Assembly (NCBI GenBank): GCA_964470915.1
Contig: CAYYEM010000059.1
Span: forward strand, 1-8,558
DNA length: 8,558 nucleotides
Source: CAYPXN01 sp964470915
Lineage (GTDB): Bacteria; UBA10199; JADFYH01
Reading direction: 5' to 3'
Positions 1-6,782 of this stretch are shown here, one piece after another (position 1 is the first letter of the stretch; every line of letters begins with the position of its first letter). Made by a program: the position numbers and the translations under genes. Below the pieces are notes generated by a model. The model was not told where the DNA came from and did no database searches. It saw only the letters and a list, made by a program, of their open reading frames with translations.

Positions 1-2922
1 ATCATTCACCCCATCAAACTGAAGGGCGCCGCCGAGGAGCATAGGGTCAGGGGGAGGAAGCCATGTCGGTCCACCGTTAGGTACACCGTGGTTCCCAAAT
101 CCTGAATAATCACAAACCGTTTCACCAGGATCACCAGCAGGACCTCCTAAGATTCCTGGGCAAGCAGCGCCGACTGGATTCGTATCAAATCTCCACCAAC
201 CTACTACAGAATTATCCGTATTGAATCGTCTTACTGGGCTGCAAGTGATTCCTGGAGGATTATTACGGCCATCATTCGCGCAAATTTTCCACGCATAGTT
301 GGTATTCGGAGCCAGATAGATAGGCATCACACCTGGCACATTCGGTTGATACTGAGCACGATTATCTGTAGACGCCTGAATCACAAAGCTTGTTCCGGCA
401 ACTCCCGTACGATAAGCGGGGGCTCCCATTGGAATATTCATCCCCTGCACAAAATATACATCATAAGTCACGGTATCGCCCACATCTGCATCCGTAGAAG
501 CAGCCCAACTTAAATGTAATCGTGTAGGTGCCCATGTTACGTTATCTGCGGGTTGAGCATCTAAAACAGGGGCCGTCGGCATATTCAAATTACCGACATT
601 GTAGGTCCACACAGCACTCTCTGCTGAACGACCATGCATATCTCTTACTCTCACCTTCCATTGTCGTGCTGTTTGAGTCACAAGACCATTCACCATATAA
701 TTAGTCACATTCAAGTTAGACACATTCGGCATGGCAGGTAAAGCTCCCTGCCCTTCAAAAACATCATACACAGCACCCAAAGCAACAGCGTTAGGCACCG
801 CATTCCAGGTAAGATTTGCTGAACTCATGGTAACTAAACCACCATTGGCAGGAGCGGTCAAAACCGGTGCTTGCAAAGCAGGAATCGTGCTAAATCTTCG
901 AGTAGCACTCGATCCCGTTCTTCCAAAACTATCTCTTACTACAACTCTCCATTGATAGTTTGTGCCCCAAATCAAATTATTCACTGTAAAGTTAGTCGCT
1001 GCCTGATTAGTAGAAATCATCACAGGAGGAGCACCACCACTACCCAAATACACATCATAAACTATACCAGAGCCTGCGACAGCATTCCATGTAAGGTTCA
1101 CAGACAAAGTTGTTAAGGTAGCATTGTCTGCAGGCGCTGTCAGCGTTACCGCAGATAAATCGTCCTGAGAATTGACTGAAGCACCAAAAACATTCTCAAT
1201 CATGCTACCAGAGGGAGTTCCTGCCCAAGTAACAAAGAAATTACTCGAATCACTCGCCACCTCTGCTAAATGATTGTTGTTAGCTAACATTGGAAAAGCA
1301 GAGGGACCACGAAGCACCATAAATGAATCGTCTGTCATGGCCCATTTCATCGCTCCACCTTGAGCATAAGCTAGCAAAACTCTTTGCGGAGCCATGCTTG
1401 GTCCACTCCGAGTGCCTCCAATGCTTAAATTGCTTGCCATGCGAGGTTCTGTTTTCGCCTCAGCACCGCCTAAACTAAGACTGCTGACTTCTCCTGCGGG
1501 AGTCACACTAGTAGGACTCACACCCAGTCTTTTCATGAAAATATTTGTATTATCATCGTAGGCAAGCAAAGAATGTTGGGTATAAGACACAACGTCAGGA
1601 TTATGGAAATGTCCACCCTCAGGTGCAGCTGCTACAATATCAGCAGCCATCGAATTTACTACAGTGGCATCGTTTGTATTATTTAAAACTACTTTTTTCG
1701 CAGCAATATCTGTTTTGGTAGCACCTGAAGCCCTCGCCTGTTCAAACACAACTACAAAATCAGAGCGATTAGCATTGTAGGCTATACGGGGTTTAACTGC
1801 CTTCATCACATTGTCGAGAGTAGGACATGACGGAGTAATCGTAGAAGGATCGGTATAAACGGTGAAAATGGGTTTATTCACTGCCCCGCCAGTAGGTGAA
1901 AAATTTTGATCAATATAACGTGCAAATACTGAGGAGGATGCTCTGCGATTGACATCGACACATCCCACAAAGTCTTTATCGCTTTGCCAAGTCACGACAA
2001 AACCATCCCCTCCCAATTTGGGAGCCACATCCGGATTCACAGACTTCGCCCATGCTTGCACTTGCTCATCATTCGCCACAGGGGTACCCACATTAGAAGA
2101 GATCCAAACTCGAGAAATAATAATCCCTTCCTGCCAAGCAGGTGAAACGGGTGTTAAGTTTTCTGCATTAACCACTTTTGCGATAATATTTGAGAAATTT
2201 TTTCCATCTTCATTTGCTGATCCATCTGAATTCCGTGCATGATCTGCTCTGCCTTTAAGCTCCCAAGTAATAATAAAACGACCATTATTATAAGCAACAG
2301 CAGGATTGGCAGCTTTAGGACATTGACTTGGAGTGCTTACAGAACCGTTATCCGTATCAAAGGCTGCATAAAAACAACCTTGGGTTGTACGAGGACTACT
2401 AATGAGAGTAGGAGAACCCATTGGCATTCCATTTCGATCACGGAATTGGGCCATAATATTAAAAATACCAGGAGCGGTCTCCTCTTCCCATACTACCAAA
2501 TACTTTTGGTTTACGGTATCATAAGCTACATCAGGGTTTGTTGGATCTAAGCCTTCATCTCCATCTGAAACTGTAAAAATACCATCGCCGCTTTCACCAG
2601 AGTTCAAACGTAAAATAGAATCAATGTTAATTGTATCCACAATACTTTTTTGACGCCATTGATTGCGCTGTTTAATTCTTTCTGACCAAGCAATTTTCTC
2701 GATTCCATCAATGGTGAAGTAAGATTTATTTTCATCCGATGAGCGTGGCACCATCATTTCTTGCAAAAGCTCGGGTTTTAAAACTTGAAGAATAGGCTTT
2801 GCAAAATAGTCTTTAAATTGCTGATAAAAATTTTCAGGATTTGAAGGCGCCGCCTGAATGTTTACTGATGAACACAAAACAGCTGCCAAAATAAAAACGA
2901 AAAGTTGTAACTTACGACACAT
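1..2922 (-). CDS. Large secreted surface protein: propeller-like repeats, three Fn3-like domains, LamG start (3' end outside window)
   Basis: The frame is open for 974 codons from ATG 2922 to the window edge, with no stop. GGAGGG (2930-2935) lies 7 nt before the ATG. Residues 1-24 form a Sec signal peptide (K/R, hydrophobic core, NIQA before the likely cleavage); no lipobox is seen, so it is probably secreted. Residues 129-570 carry about seven copies of a motif of the type NPxVAY...FxVxW, suggesting a beta-propeller. Fn3-like domains follow at about 590-680, 683-777 and 781-902. From about 904 (VVGWWRFD) to the edge a LamG_3 (concanavalin A-like) domain begins, with CDYSG, NHGVPNG and LQFDGVND. 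Cys pairs 881/894 and 921/937 match the two paralogues in this window and probably form disulfides. It is the most diverged of the three. The role is inferred as extracellular binding or adhesion; the ligand is unknown. It lies 109 bp downstream of the activator on the same strand. Confidence 0.9.
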   Translation of the reverse strand, partial: MCRKLQLFVFILAAVLCSSVNIQAAPSNPENFYQQFKDYFAKPILQVLKPELLQEMMVPRSSDENKSYFTIDGIEKIAWSERIKQRNQWRQKSIVDTINIDSILRLNSGESGDGIFTVSDGDEGLDPTNPDVAYDTVNQKYLVVWEEETAPGIFNIMAQFRDRNGMPMGSPTLISSPRTTQGCFYAAFDTDNGSVSTPSQCPKAANPAVAYNNGRFIITWELKGRADHARNSDGSANEDGKNFSNIIAKVVNAENLTPVSPAWQEGIIISRVWISSNVGTPVANDEQVQAWAKSVNPDVAPKLGGDGFVVTWQSDKDFVGCVDVNRRASSSVFARYIDQNFSPTGGAVNKPIFTVYTDPSTITPSCPTLDNVMKAVKPRIAYNANRSDFVVVFEQARASGATKTDIAAKKVVLNNTNDATVVNSMAADIVAAAPEGGHFHNPDVVSYTQHSLLAYDDNTNIFMKRLGVSPTSVTPAGEVSSLSLGGAEAKTEPRMASNLSIGGTRSGPSMAPQRVLLAYAQGGAMKWAMTDDSFMVLRGPSAFPMLANNNHLAEVASDSSNFFVTWAGTPSGSMIENVFGASVNSQDDLSAVTLTAPADNATLTTLSVNLTWNAVAGSGIVYDVYLGSGGAPPVMISTNQAATNFTVNNLIWGTNYQWRVVVRDSFGRTGSSATRRFSTIPALQAPVLTAPANGGLVTMSSANLTWNAVPNAVALGAVYDVFEGQGALPAMPNVSNLNVTNYMVNGLVTQTARQWKVRVRDMHGRSAESAVWTYNVGNLNMPTAPVLDAQPADNVTWAPTRLHLSWAASTDADVGDTVTYDVYFVQGMNIPMGAPAYRTGVAGTSFVIQASTDNRAQYQPNVPGVMPIYLAPNTNYAWKICANDGRNNPPGITCSPVRRFNTDNSVVGWWRFDTNPVGAACPGILGGPAGDPGETVCDYSGFGNHGVPNGGPTWLPPPDPMLLGGALQFDGVND

Positions 2923-2959
2923 GAGAAATCCCTCCACGAAAGGATGTGCTAAGCCCCTT

Positions 2960-2988
2960 CTTCTATTGATTTAGAAACATAATCGCAA
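2960..2988 (-). promoter_or_regulatory. Weak candidate sigma-70 promoter for the large LamG gene
   Basis: On the minus strand TTGCGA (2983-2988) and TAGAAG (2960-2965) are separated by 17 bp, each matching 4 of 6 consensus bases. A small dyad, TTCTA (2961-2965) and TAGAA (2972-2976), overlaps the -10 side. I looked for a sigma-54 -24/-12 element (GG-N10-GC) here, because the activator is adjacent, and saw none. The gene could instead be read through from the activator, since no terminator is evident in the 109-bp gap. Confidence 0.2.
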
Positions 2989-3031
2989 GTTGAAACAATA
3001 AGTTGCGGATTTTTTTAGGATGGATCTTCTC

Positions 3032-4669
3032 CTATTTTATCCCATACCCCTTTAACTTCTCATAAAGAGTAGATTTGGAGATACCTAGGGCTTTGGCTGT
3101 TGCAAGACGGTTGTCCTTTTGGCGTTCTAGTTCTTTGAGAATGACCTGTTTTTCGATATCCTGCAAACTGCTGGATGGCAAGCTCGGTGTAGGAGAGATA
3201 TCTGAGTTACCCTTATTCGTCAAAAACCCAAAATGACTGGGTTCTAACACTTCTTGCTTTGCCATAATCACTGCTCTCTGAATGGCATTTTTAAATTCAC
3301 GTACATTACCAGGCCATTTCTGTTCTCCCAAAAAATTTAAGGTTTCTGGGCTAAAACTCAATTTGCGATGGGAAGGCAAAAATTGCTGCAAAAAGTAGTT
3401 CGCTAAAAGAGGAATATCTTCTTTTCTTTCACGTAACGGAGCTAAATAAAGTGGCAAAACATGAAGTCTGAAAAACAAATCTTCTCGAAATTTTTTCTCG
3501 GAGACCAAGCGAGCTAAATCCTGGTGAGTAGCACAAACAATTCTGACATCTACAGGCACTTCTTGAGTGCCCCCTACTCTGCGAATTTTTCCTGTTTCCA
3601 AAACACGCAATAAACTTGTTTGGAGATCGAGAGGCAGCTCCGCTATTTCATCCAGAAAAAGAGTGCCGCCTTTGGCTTGTTCGAAAACTCCCTTATGCTG
3701 CTGTTGGGCACCAGTGAAAGCCCCTTTTTCATGACCAAAAAGTTCACTTTGAATCAGCTCTTTCGCAATCGATCCGCAATTCAGCGCTACCCAAGCTTTT
3801 TCTTTTCTATCTGAAAGATCATGCAAACTTCTTGCAACTAACTCTTTACCTGTTCCTGTTTCTCCAAAAATACAAACGGGTGCTGAGGTGGAAGCTATTT
3901 GCTGAATAAGTGCATAGAGCTCTCTCATGACTTTTGATTTTCCCACAAAAGGGCCAAAAGCATTTGTAGAAAGTTCTTTAATTTTTTGGGAATGTGTTTT
4001 CAGCTCTAAGCAGAGTTCGCTTTCACCAATTTTTATGATAGATTTTTCATCTAGCTCCACTTCTTTTATTTTGAGACCATTCACATAAGTACCATTTGTA
4101 GATTGCAAATCATAAATCAGTACTTTTGAATCCTCGCAAATGAGCTTTGCATGCACTTCTGAGACATAAGCATCTTCAATTTTAATATCGCAGGATATCC
4201 CTTTGCCTAAAGTATTAGTGCCTTGTTGCAGGGGAAAAAACTTAACGCCAGCAGGACTGTTTATTTTTAATTGCAGGGTTTCATAAAACAACTCTTCTCC
4301 CACTCTTGAAAGATGCAAAGCTTTGGTTGTTCCTGAAACAGCTTGAGACACATAAGTATCGTCCTGATTTTCTGAAGTATCAGGCGCTTCATTTCCTAAG
4401 GCAATTCTCCAGCCTTCTAATTCTAAAAAGTCTTTCTCTGAAATCGAAGAGGCTTCCACTATTTGTCCATTGAGCTTTAAAGGGGCCTTGCCTAAATTCT
4501 TCACAAAATAAGAACCTTCAAGTTGGTAAACGGAAAATTGCAGACGAGAAATAGTAGGCTCGGTAAGAATGACATCACATGACTGAGAGCGGCCCACTTG
4601 AGTATTTTTTTTTGTAAGAGGAACTTGAAGGAGTGTTTTTCCGTGTTGGGAGAAAATAAGATGGGGCAT
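3032..4669 (-). CDS. Sigma-54-dependent transcriptional activator with two N-terminal FHA domains
   Basis: This 545-aa protein starts at ATG 4669, with AGGAG (4676-4680) 6 nt upstream. FHA domain 1 (about 10-92) shows GRS 26-28, SR 41-42 and LNG 66-68. FHA domain 2 (about 132-222) shows LGKG 154-157, SEVHA 170-174 and STNGTYVNG 190-198. The AAA+ module (about 240-470) is complete: Walker A GETGTGKE 269-276, GAFTGA 316-321 (sigma-54 contact loop), Walker B GGTLFLDEI 334-342, arginine-finger region REDLFFRL 395-402 and PGNVREF 453-459. A Fis-type HTH occupies about 505-543. In this family ATP hydrolysis remodels the sigma-54 holoenzyme at -24/-12 promoters, and FHA domains read phospho-threonine, so control by a Ser/Thr kinase is likely rather than a receiver-domain phosphorelay. 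Both FHA domains lack some canonical binding residues. Its targets may include the flanking LamG genes (28 and 109 bp away), but no -24/-12 site was found in this window. Confidence 0.95.
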   Translation of the reverse strand: MPHLIFSQHGKTLLQVPLTKKNTQVGRSQSCDVILTEPTISRLQFSVYQLEGSYFVKNLGKAPLKLNGQIVEASSISEKDFLELEGWRIALGNEAPDTSENQDDTYVSQAVSGTTKALHLSRVGEELFYETLQLKINSPAGVKFFPLQQGTNTLGKGISCDIKIEDAYVSEVHAKLICEDSKVLIYDLQSTNGTYVNGLKIKEVELDEKSIIKIGESELCLELKTHSQKIKELSTNAFGPFVGKSKVMRELYALIQQIASTSAPVCIFGETGTGKELVARSLHDLSDRKEKAWVALNCGSIAKELIQSELFGHEKGAFTGAQQQHKGVFEQAKGGTLFLDEIAELPLDLQTSLLRVLETGKIRRVGGTQEVPVDVRIVCATHQDLARLVSEKKFREDLFFRLHVLPLYLAPLRERKEDIPLLANYFLQQFLPSHRKLSFSPETLNFLGEQKWPGNVREFKNAIQRAVIMAKQEVLEPSHFGFLTNKGNSDISPTPSLPSSSLQDIEKQVILKELERQKDNRLATAKALGISKSTLYEKLKGYGIK

Positions 4670-4697
4670 AGGGTGCTCCTATTATTAAATTTCTAGT

Positions 4698-6089
4698 TTA
4701 CTGAGTTGACAGTTTATCATTTTTAATTTCTTCATCAGATAATAAATCATTATAAACAATCACTTCACTCACAACTCCATTTAAGAACTGACCGACCCCA
4801 TCCATTGCCGACCCAATAAATGCCGTAATTAGATTTGTACCTAACAAACCTCCAGCATTTCCAACAATGCCACTATTATCAAGTGAGCCATTAAAATATA
4901 TTTTTCCTATAAGCCCATCGTAGGTTGATGCAATTCTATCATATGACCCTATTGACAATGAGTTAATTGATGTAAATGGATTAGGTTGAGAATACCAAAT
5001 TGTGCCATTACCCACATTAAAAGTCATCTTATAAAGACCCTCTAGATTTCTCGCACTGAGTGCCGCTACAGCTTCTTTTCCAACTATAGTATAAAAATTC
5101 CCAATTGCAGGAAGTGTATTAACTTTTACAGTTGTAGTGATAGACAAATTTGATTGCCCCGTATTATTAAAACTACCTATTGCCACCCTATCATCCACCC
5201 CATCAAACTGAATCGCAGAACCAAGTAAATTTGATGGTGAGGGTAACCAAGCAGGACTCCCATTAGCTACACCATGATTATTGTTCCCTGAATAATCACA
5301 TACTTTCCTCGATGAGTTCGATGCTTCCCCTTCACAAACTGAAGGTTGAGATAAATCTTCATCAAACCTCCACCACCCCACCACAGAATTATCTGTGTTA
5401 AAACTTCGCGTCTCACTACAATTCTGTGCGCCGCTTGAATCTCGGGCGCATACTTTCCATAAATAATGACTATCAGGACTTAGATAAATCTCTGCTACTT
5501 GATCCGGAAAATATTCAGCACGATTATCGGTAGAAGCTTGAATGATAAAATGAGTAGAAGAAATCCCCGTTTTATAAGGCAAAATACCGGGGGGAATAGA
5601 CTCTCTATCTCCCTTAAGAATAAAATACACATCATAGGTAACTCGATCCCCCGCATCCGGATCCGTGGCGGCATTCCATGAAAGATACAATCGAGTCGGT
5701 GCCCAAGTGGCACCGTTGGCGGGCTCTGCGGCAAGAATCGGCGCAGAAGGAGAACGATTATTTCTTTCCGAGGTACAAGCTGCGCTACAACCATCTCCAC
5801 TCACATTATTTCCATCATCGCAACATTCTTCATTCTCCAAAACTCCATTCCCGCAAATCGCCTCCCCCACTTCCCAGGCACAATGAGTATTACAACCATC
5901 ACTGTTGTTCGTATTCCCATCATCACAAGATTCATTCTCATTGACTAAAGCATTCCCACAGTTTTGAGCAGACAGATTGAGATCGGCAGAGGAACCGGAA
6001 CCGCCACCGCCGCAACTTGCGATGCTGAGAAAAGGTAAAACAAGGACAAAAAAATAAAAAAGATAAATTTTATAAAAAACAGAAAACAT
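4698..6089 (-). CDS. Lipoprotein with two DUF4215/myxococcal disulfide repeats, Fn3-like domain and LamG domain
   Basis: The protein is 463 aa from ATG 6089. GAGGG (6097-6101) sits 7 nt upstream, so this start is preferred over an in-frame TTG at 6146 that lacks a ribosome site. Residues 1-25 form a lipoprotein signal peptide with lipobox IASC; C26 would be lipidated and is followed by a Gly/Ser linker. Without Asp at +2, outer-membrane placement is likely by the E. coli rule. Disulfide repeats lie at about 44-70 and 79-105 (CGN, CDDGN, DGC signatures). An Fn3-like domain spans about 114-231 and LamG_3 about 236-455: VVGWWRFDE, CDYSGNNNHG, IQFDGVDD, STYDG, then C-terminal VVSEVIVYND and LSDEEI. 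Cys pairs 214/224 and 252/264 are conserved in the paralogues. A cell-surface binding protein is inferred, with no visible catalytic residues. It is followed after 28 bp by the activator gene without an obvious terminator. Confidence 0.92.
   Translation of the reverse strand: MFSVFYKIYLFYFFVLVLPFLSIASCGGGGSGSSADLNLSAQNCGNALVNENESCDDGNTNNSDGCNTHCAWEVGEAICGNGVLENEECCDDGNNVSGDGCSAACTSERNNRSPSAPILAAEPANGATWAPTRLYLSWNAATDPDAGDRVTYDVYFILKGDRESIPPGILPYKTGISSTHFIIQASTDNRAEYFPDQVAEIYLSPDSHYLWKVCARDSSGAQNCSETRSFNTDNSVVGWWRFDEDLSQPSVCEGEASNSSRKVCDYSGNNNHGVANGSPAWLPSPSNLLGSAIQFDGVDDRVAIGSFNNTGQSNLSITTTVKVNTLPAIGNFYTIVGKEAVAALSARNLEGLYKMTFNVGNGTIWYSQPNPFTSINSLSIGSYDRIASTYDGLIGKIYFNGSLDNSGIVGNAGGLLGTNLITAFIGSAMDGVGQFLNGVVSEVIVYNDLLSDEEIKNDKLSTQ
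5190..5366 (-). repeat. 177-bp direct repeat, copy A (LamG domain start)
   Basis: This block is identical base for base to 8030-8206 (offset 2840), ending in mismatches at 5189/8029 and 5367/8207. It encodes the end of the Fn3-LamG linker and the first LamG strands, up to IQFDGVDD. Sequence on the C-terminal side diverges abruptly. The absence of silent differences suggests recent gene conversion or duplication. Confidence 0.95.
5645..5727 (-). repeat. Direct repeat block B, copy A (Fn3-like domain)
   Basis: This 83-bp stretch matches 8476-8558 with one mismatch (5672 C versus 8503 T). It encodes the start of the Fn3-like domain (PANGATWAPTRLYLSW and following). The second copy runs into the window edge, so the true length is unknown. 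The offset is 2831, so a 9-bp (three-codon) length difference lies between blocks A and B. Confidence 0.92.
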
Positions 6090-6096
6090 CCACAAT

Positions 6097-6101
6097 CCCT
6101 C
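6097..6101 (-). promoter_or_regulatory. Ribosome binding site that fixes the lipoprotein start
   Basis: GAGGG on the minus strand lies 7 nt before ATG 6089. The longer frame opens at TTG 6146 with no purine-rich site upstream and would add 19 residues ahead of a normal lipoprotein signal peptide. The ATG is therefore the better start. Confidence 0.8.
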
Positions 6102-6157
6102 AAATAATGATGATATTTCTACATAAATCACAAAAAGCTTTAACAAGCAACATCTTG

Positions 6158-6188
6158 AATATAAAGGAGAAAATCAAAAAACATTCAA
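6158..6188 (-). promoter_or_regulatory. Weak candidate promoter for the lipoprotein-activator transcript
   Basis: On the minus strand TTGAAT (6183-6188) and TATATT (6158-6163, 5 of 6 to consensus) are separated by 19 bp, longer than the ideal 17. This would leave a leader of about 60 nt before ATG 6089. No better sigma-70 or -24/-12 element was found between 6090 and 6245. Confidence 0.25.
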
Positions 6189-6191
6189 AAC

Positions 6192-6223
6192 ACTATAATT
6201 GACTATAACATTGACACTTGTCA
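6192..6223. promoter_or_regulatory. Candidate operator: tandem ACTATAA repeats and TGACA-CT-TGTCA dyad
   Basis: ACTATAA occurs at 6192-6198 and 6202-6208, one helical turn (10 bp) apart. It is followed by the inverted repeat TGACA (6212-6216), CT, TGTCA (6219-6223), which overlaps the -35 element of the plus-strand promoter. This position suits repression of the nucleotidyltransferase operon, perhaps by the winged-helix product of its second gene (inference). The arms are short and chance is possible. Confidence 0.4.
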
Positions 6224-6239
6224 TTTTTATTGTTATTAT
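6211..6239 (+). promoter_or_regulatory. Sigma-70-type promoter giving a predicted leaderless mRNA
   Basis: TTGACA (6211-6216, consensus) and TATTAT (6234-6239, 5 of 6) are separated by exactly 17 bp. A start 7 nt after the -10 falls on 6246, the A of the ATG. No Shine-Dalgarno precedes that ATG, which agrees with leaderless initiation. A second TATAAT at 6194-6199 has no convincing -35. Confidence 0.65.
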
Positions 6240-6245
6240 TAGCCC

Positions 6246-6782
6246 ATGAAATCAGAAACCATGAGGCAAGCGCTCAAAAGTTTAGACCAAAAATTAGCAG
6301 CAAAAAGAATTTCTCAACTGAAACTCCTTATCGGAGGAGGCAGCGCCCTCACCCTAGCTCATGGAATTCCTTTGCAAACAGCCGACATTGATGGAGTTCC
6401 ATTTAAAAGCAGTATCGATTTGGCATTACTCGACAAGCTGGTCAAAGAAACAGGCAAAGAACTTAAAATATCCCCAGATTGGCTAAATCCCTATTTTGGA
6501 ACCTTTCTAATGAGTCTGCCTTCTGACTATGGGGATCGGCTCATTATTGTTTACAAAGGAAAATCTCTCGAAGCTTACGGGCTTGGTCTCAATGATTTAC
6601 TCATCATGAAATGTTTTGCGGGCAGAGAAAAAGACATCCCTCATGCCAAAGTTCTGATCAAAAAAGGTGCAAACATTGATTTTGCACAAAATCATATTGA
6701 AAATTTAATAGCTAAAAATATTCCTGGTGCAGCATCTGCGCTACATTTCCTTTTGGAAGTGGAAGAACAATTAGGAGAATAA
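6246..6782 (+). CDS. DUF6036/AbiEii-like nucleotidyltransferase, possible toxin
   Basis: This 178-aa protein resembles the DUF6036 branch of the polymerase-beta-type nucleotidyltransferase superfamily. Seen: GGGS at 30-33 followed by TADIDG at 45-50, the usual hG(G/S)...DxD active-site pair that holds the metal and NTP. Near 116-130 are NDLLIMK and GREKD, matching the DL...K...R..D helix found in AbiEii and DUF6036 proteins. Known for relatives: they transfer nucleotides, and AbiEii acts as the toxin of type IV-like toxin-antitoxin and phage-abortive systems. The substrate here is unknown. A third catalytic carboxylate is not clear (E109 is a candidate), so activity cannot be assured. ATG 6246 is preferred because the promoter start falls on it; Met6 (6261) is an alternative, also without a ribosome site. 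The downstream gene starts directly after its stop, so the two form an operon. Function confidence is moderate. Confidence 0.88.
   Translation: MKSETMRQALKSLDQKLAAKRISQLKLLIGGGSALTLAHGIPLQTADIDGVPFKSSIDLALLDKLVKETGKELKISPDWLNPYFGTFLMSLPSDYGDRLIIVYKGKSLEAYGLGLNDLLIMKCFAGREKDIPHAKVLIKKGANIDFAQNHIENLIAKNIPGAASALHFLLEVEEQLGE
6773..6777 (+). promoter_or_regulatory. Ribosome binding site for the GTG-started second gene
   Basis: AGGAG lies inside the last codons of the nucleotidyltransferase gene, 5 nt before GTG 6783. It supports the GTG start and indicates translational coupling: the upstream stop TAA (6780-6782) abuts the GTG. Confidence 0.75.

Noticed and set aside
731..2550. Several plus-strand open frames of 74-103 codons (731-955, 871-1116, 1949-2242, 2239-2550)
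   Set aside because: They lie opposite the continuous 974-codon minus-strand gene, overlap one another, and their translations are low-complexity with no recognisable domain.
2742..2762. TGGCAC followed by TTGC on the plus strand, resembling a sigma-54 promoter
   Set aside because: The spacing between GG and GC is 14 nt rather than 10, it lies inside a minus-strand gene, and no plus-strand gene follows.
3009..3016. T run after the activator gene as an intrinsic terminator
   Set aside because: It is a T run only on the plus strand. In the minus-strand transcript it is an A run, with no stable hairpin before a U tract.
3620..3814. Plus-strand open frame of 64 codons
   Set aside because: It is antisense to the AAA+ region of the activator, whose motifs are all intact on the other strand.
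5495..5944. Open frames on both strands overlapping the Fn3 and disulfide-repeat region of the lipoprotein
   Set aside because: The real frame carries the conserved domain motifs. The others are shadows; the similar ones at 8264-8512 and 8335-8544 arise because the underlying DNA is repeated.
6090..6146. Upstream TTG start adding 19 residues to the lipoprotein
   Set aside because: It has no ribosome site and would put extra residues ahead of a good lipoprotein signal peptide. ATG 6089 has GAGGG at 7 nt.
6163..6170. Strong Shine-Dalgarno-like AAAGGAGA on the plus strand
   Set aside because: No ATG, GTG or TTG lies at a usable distance downstream, so no small gene can be supported.
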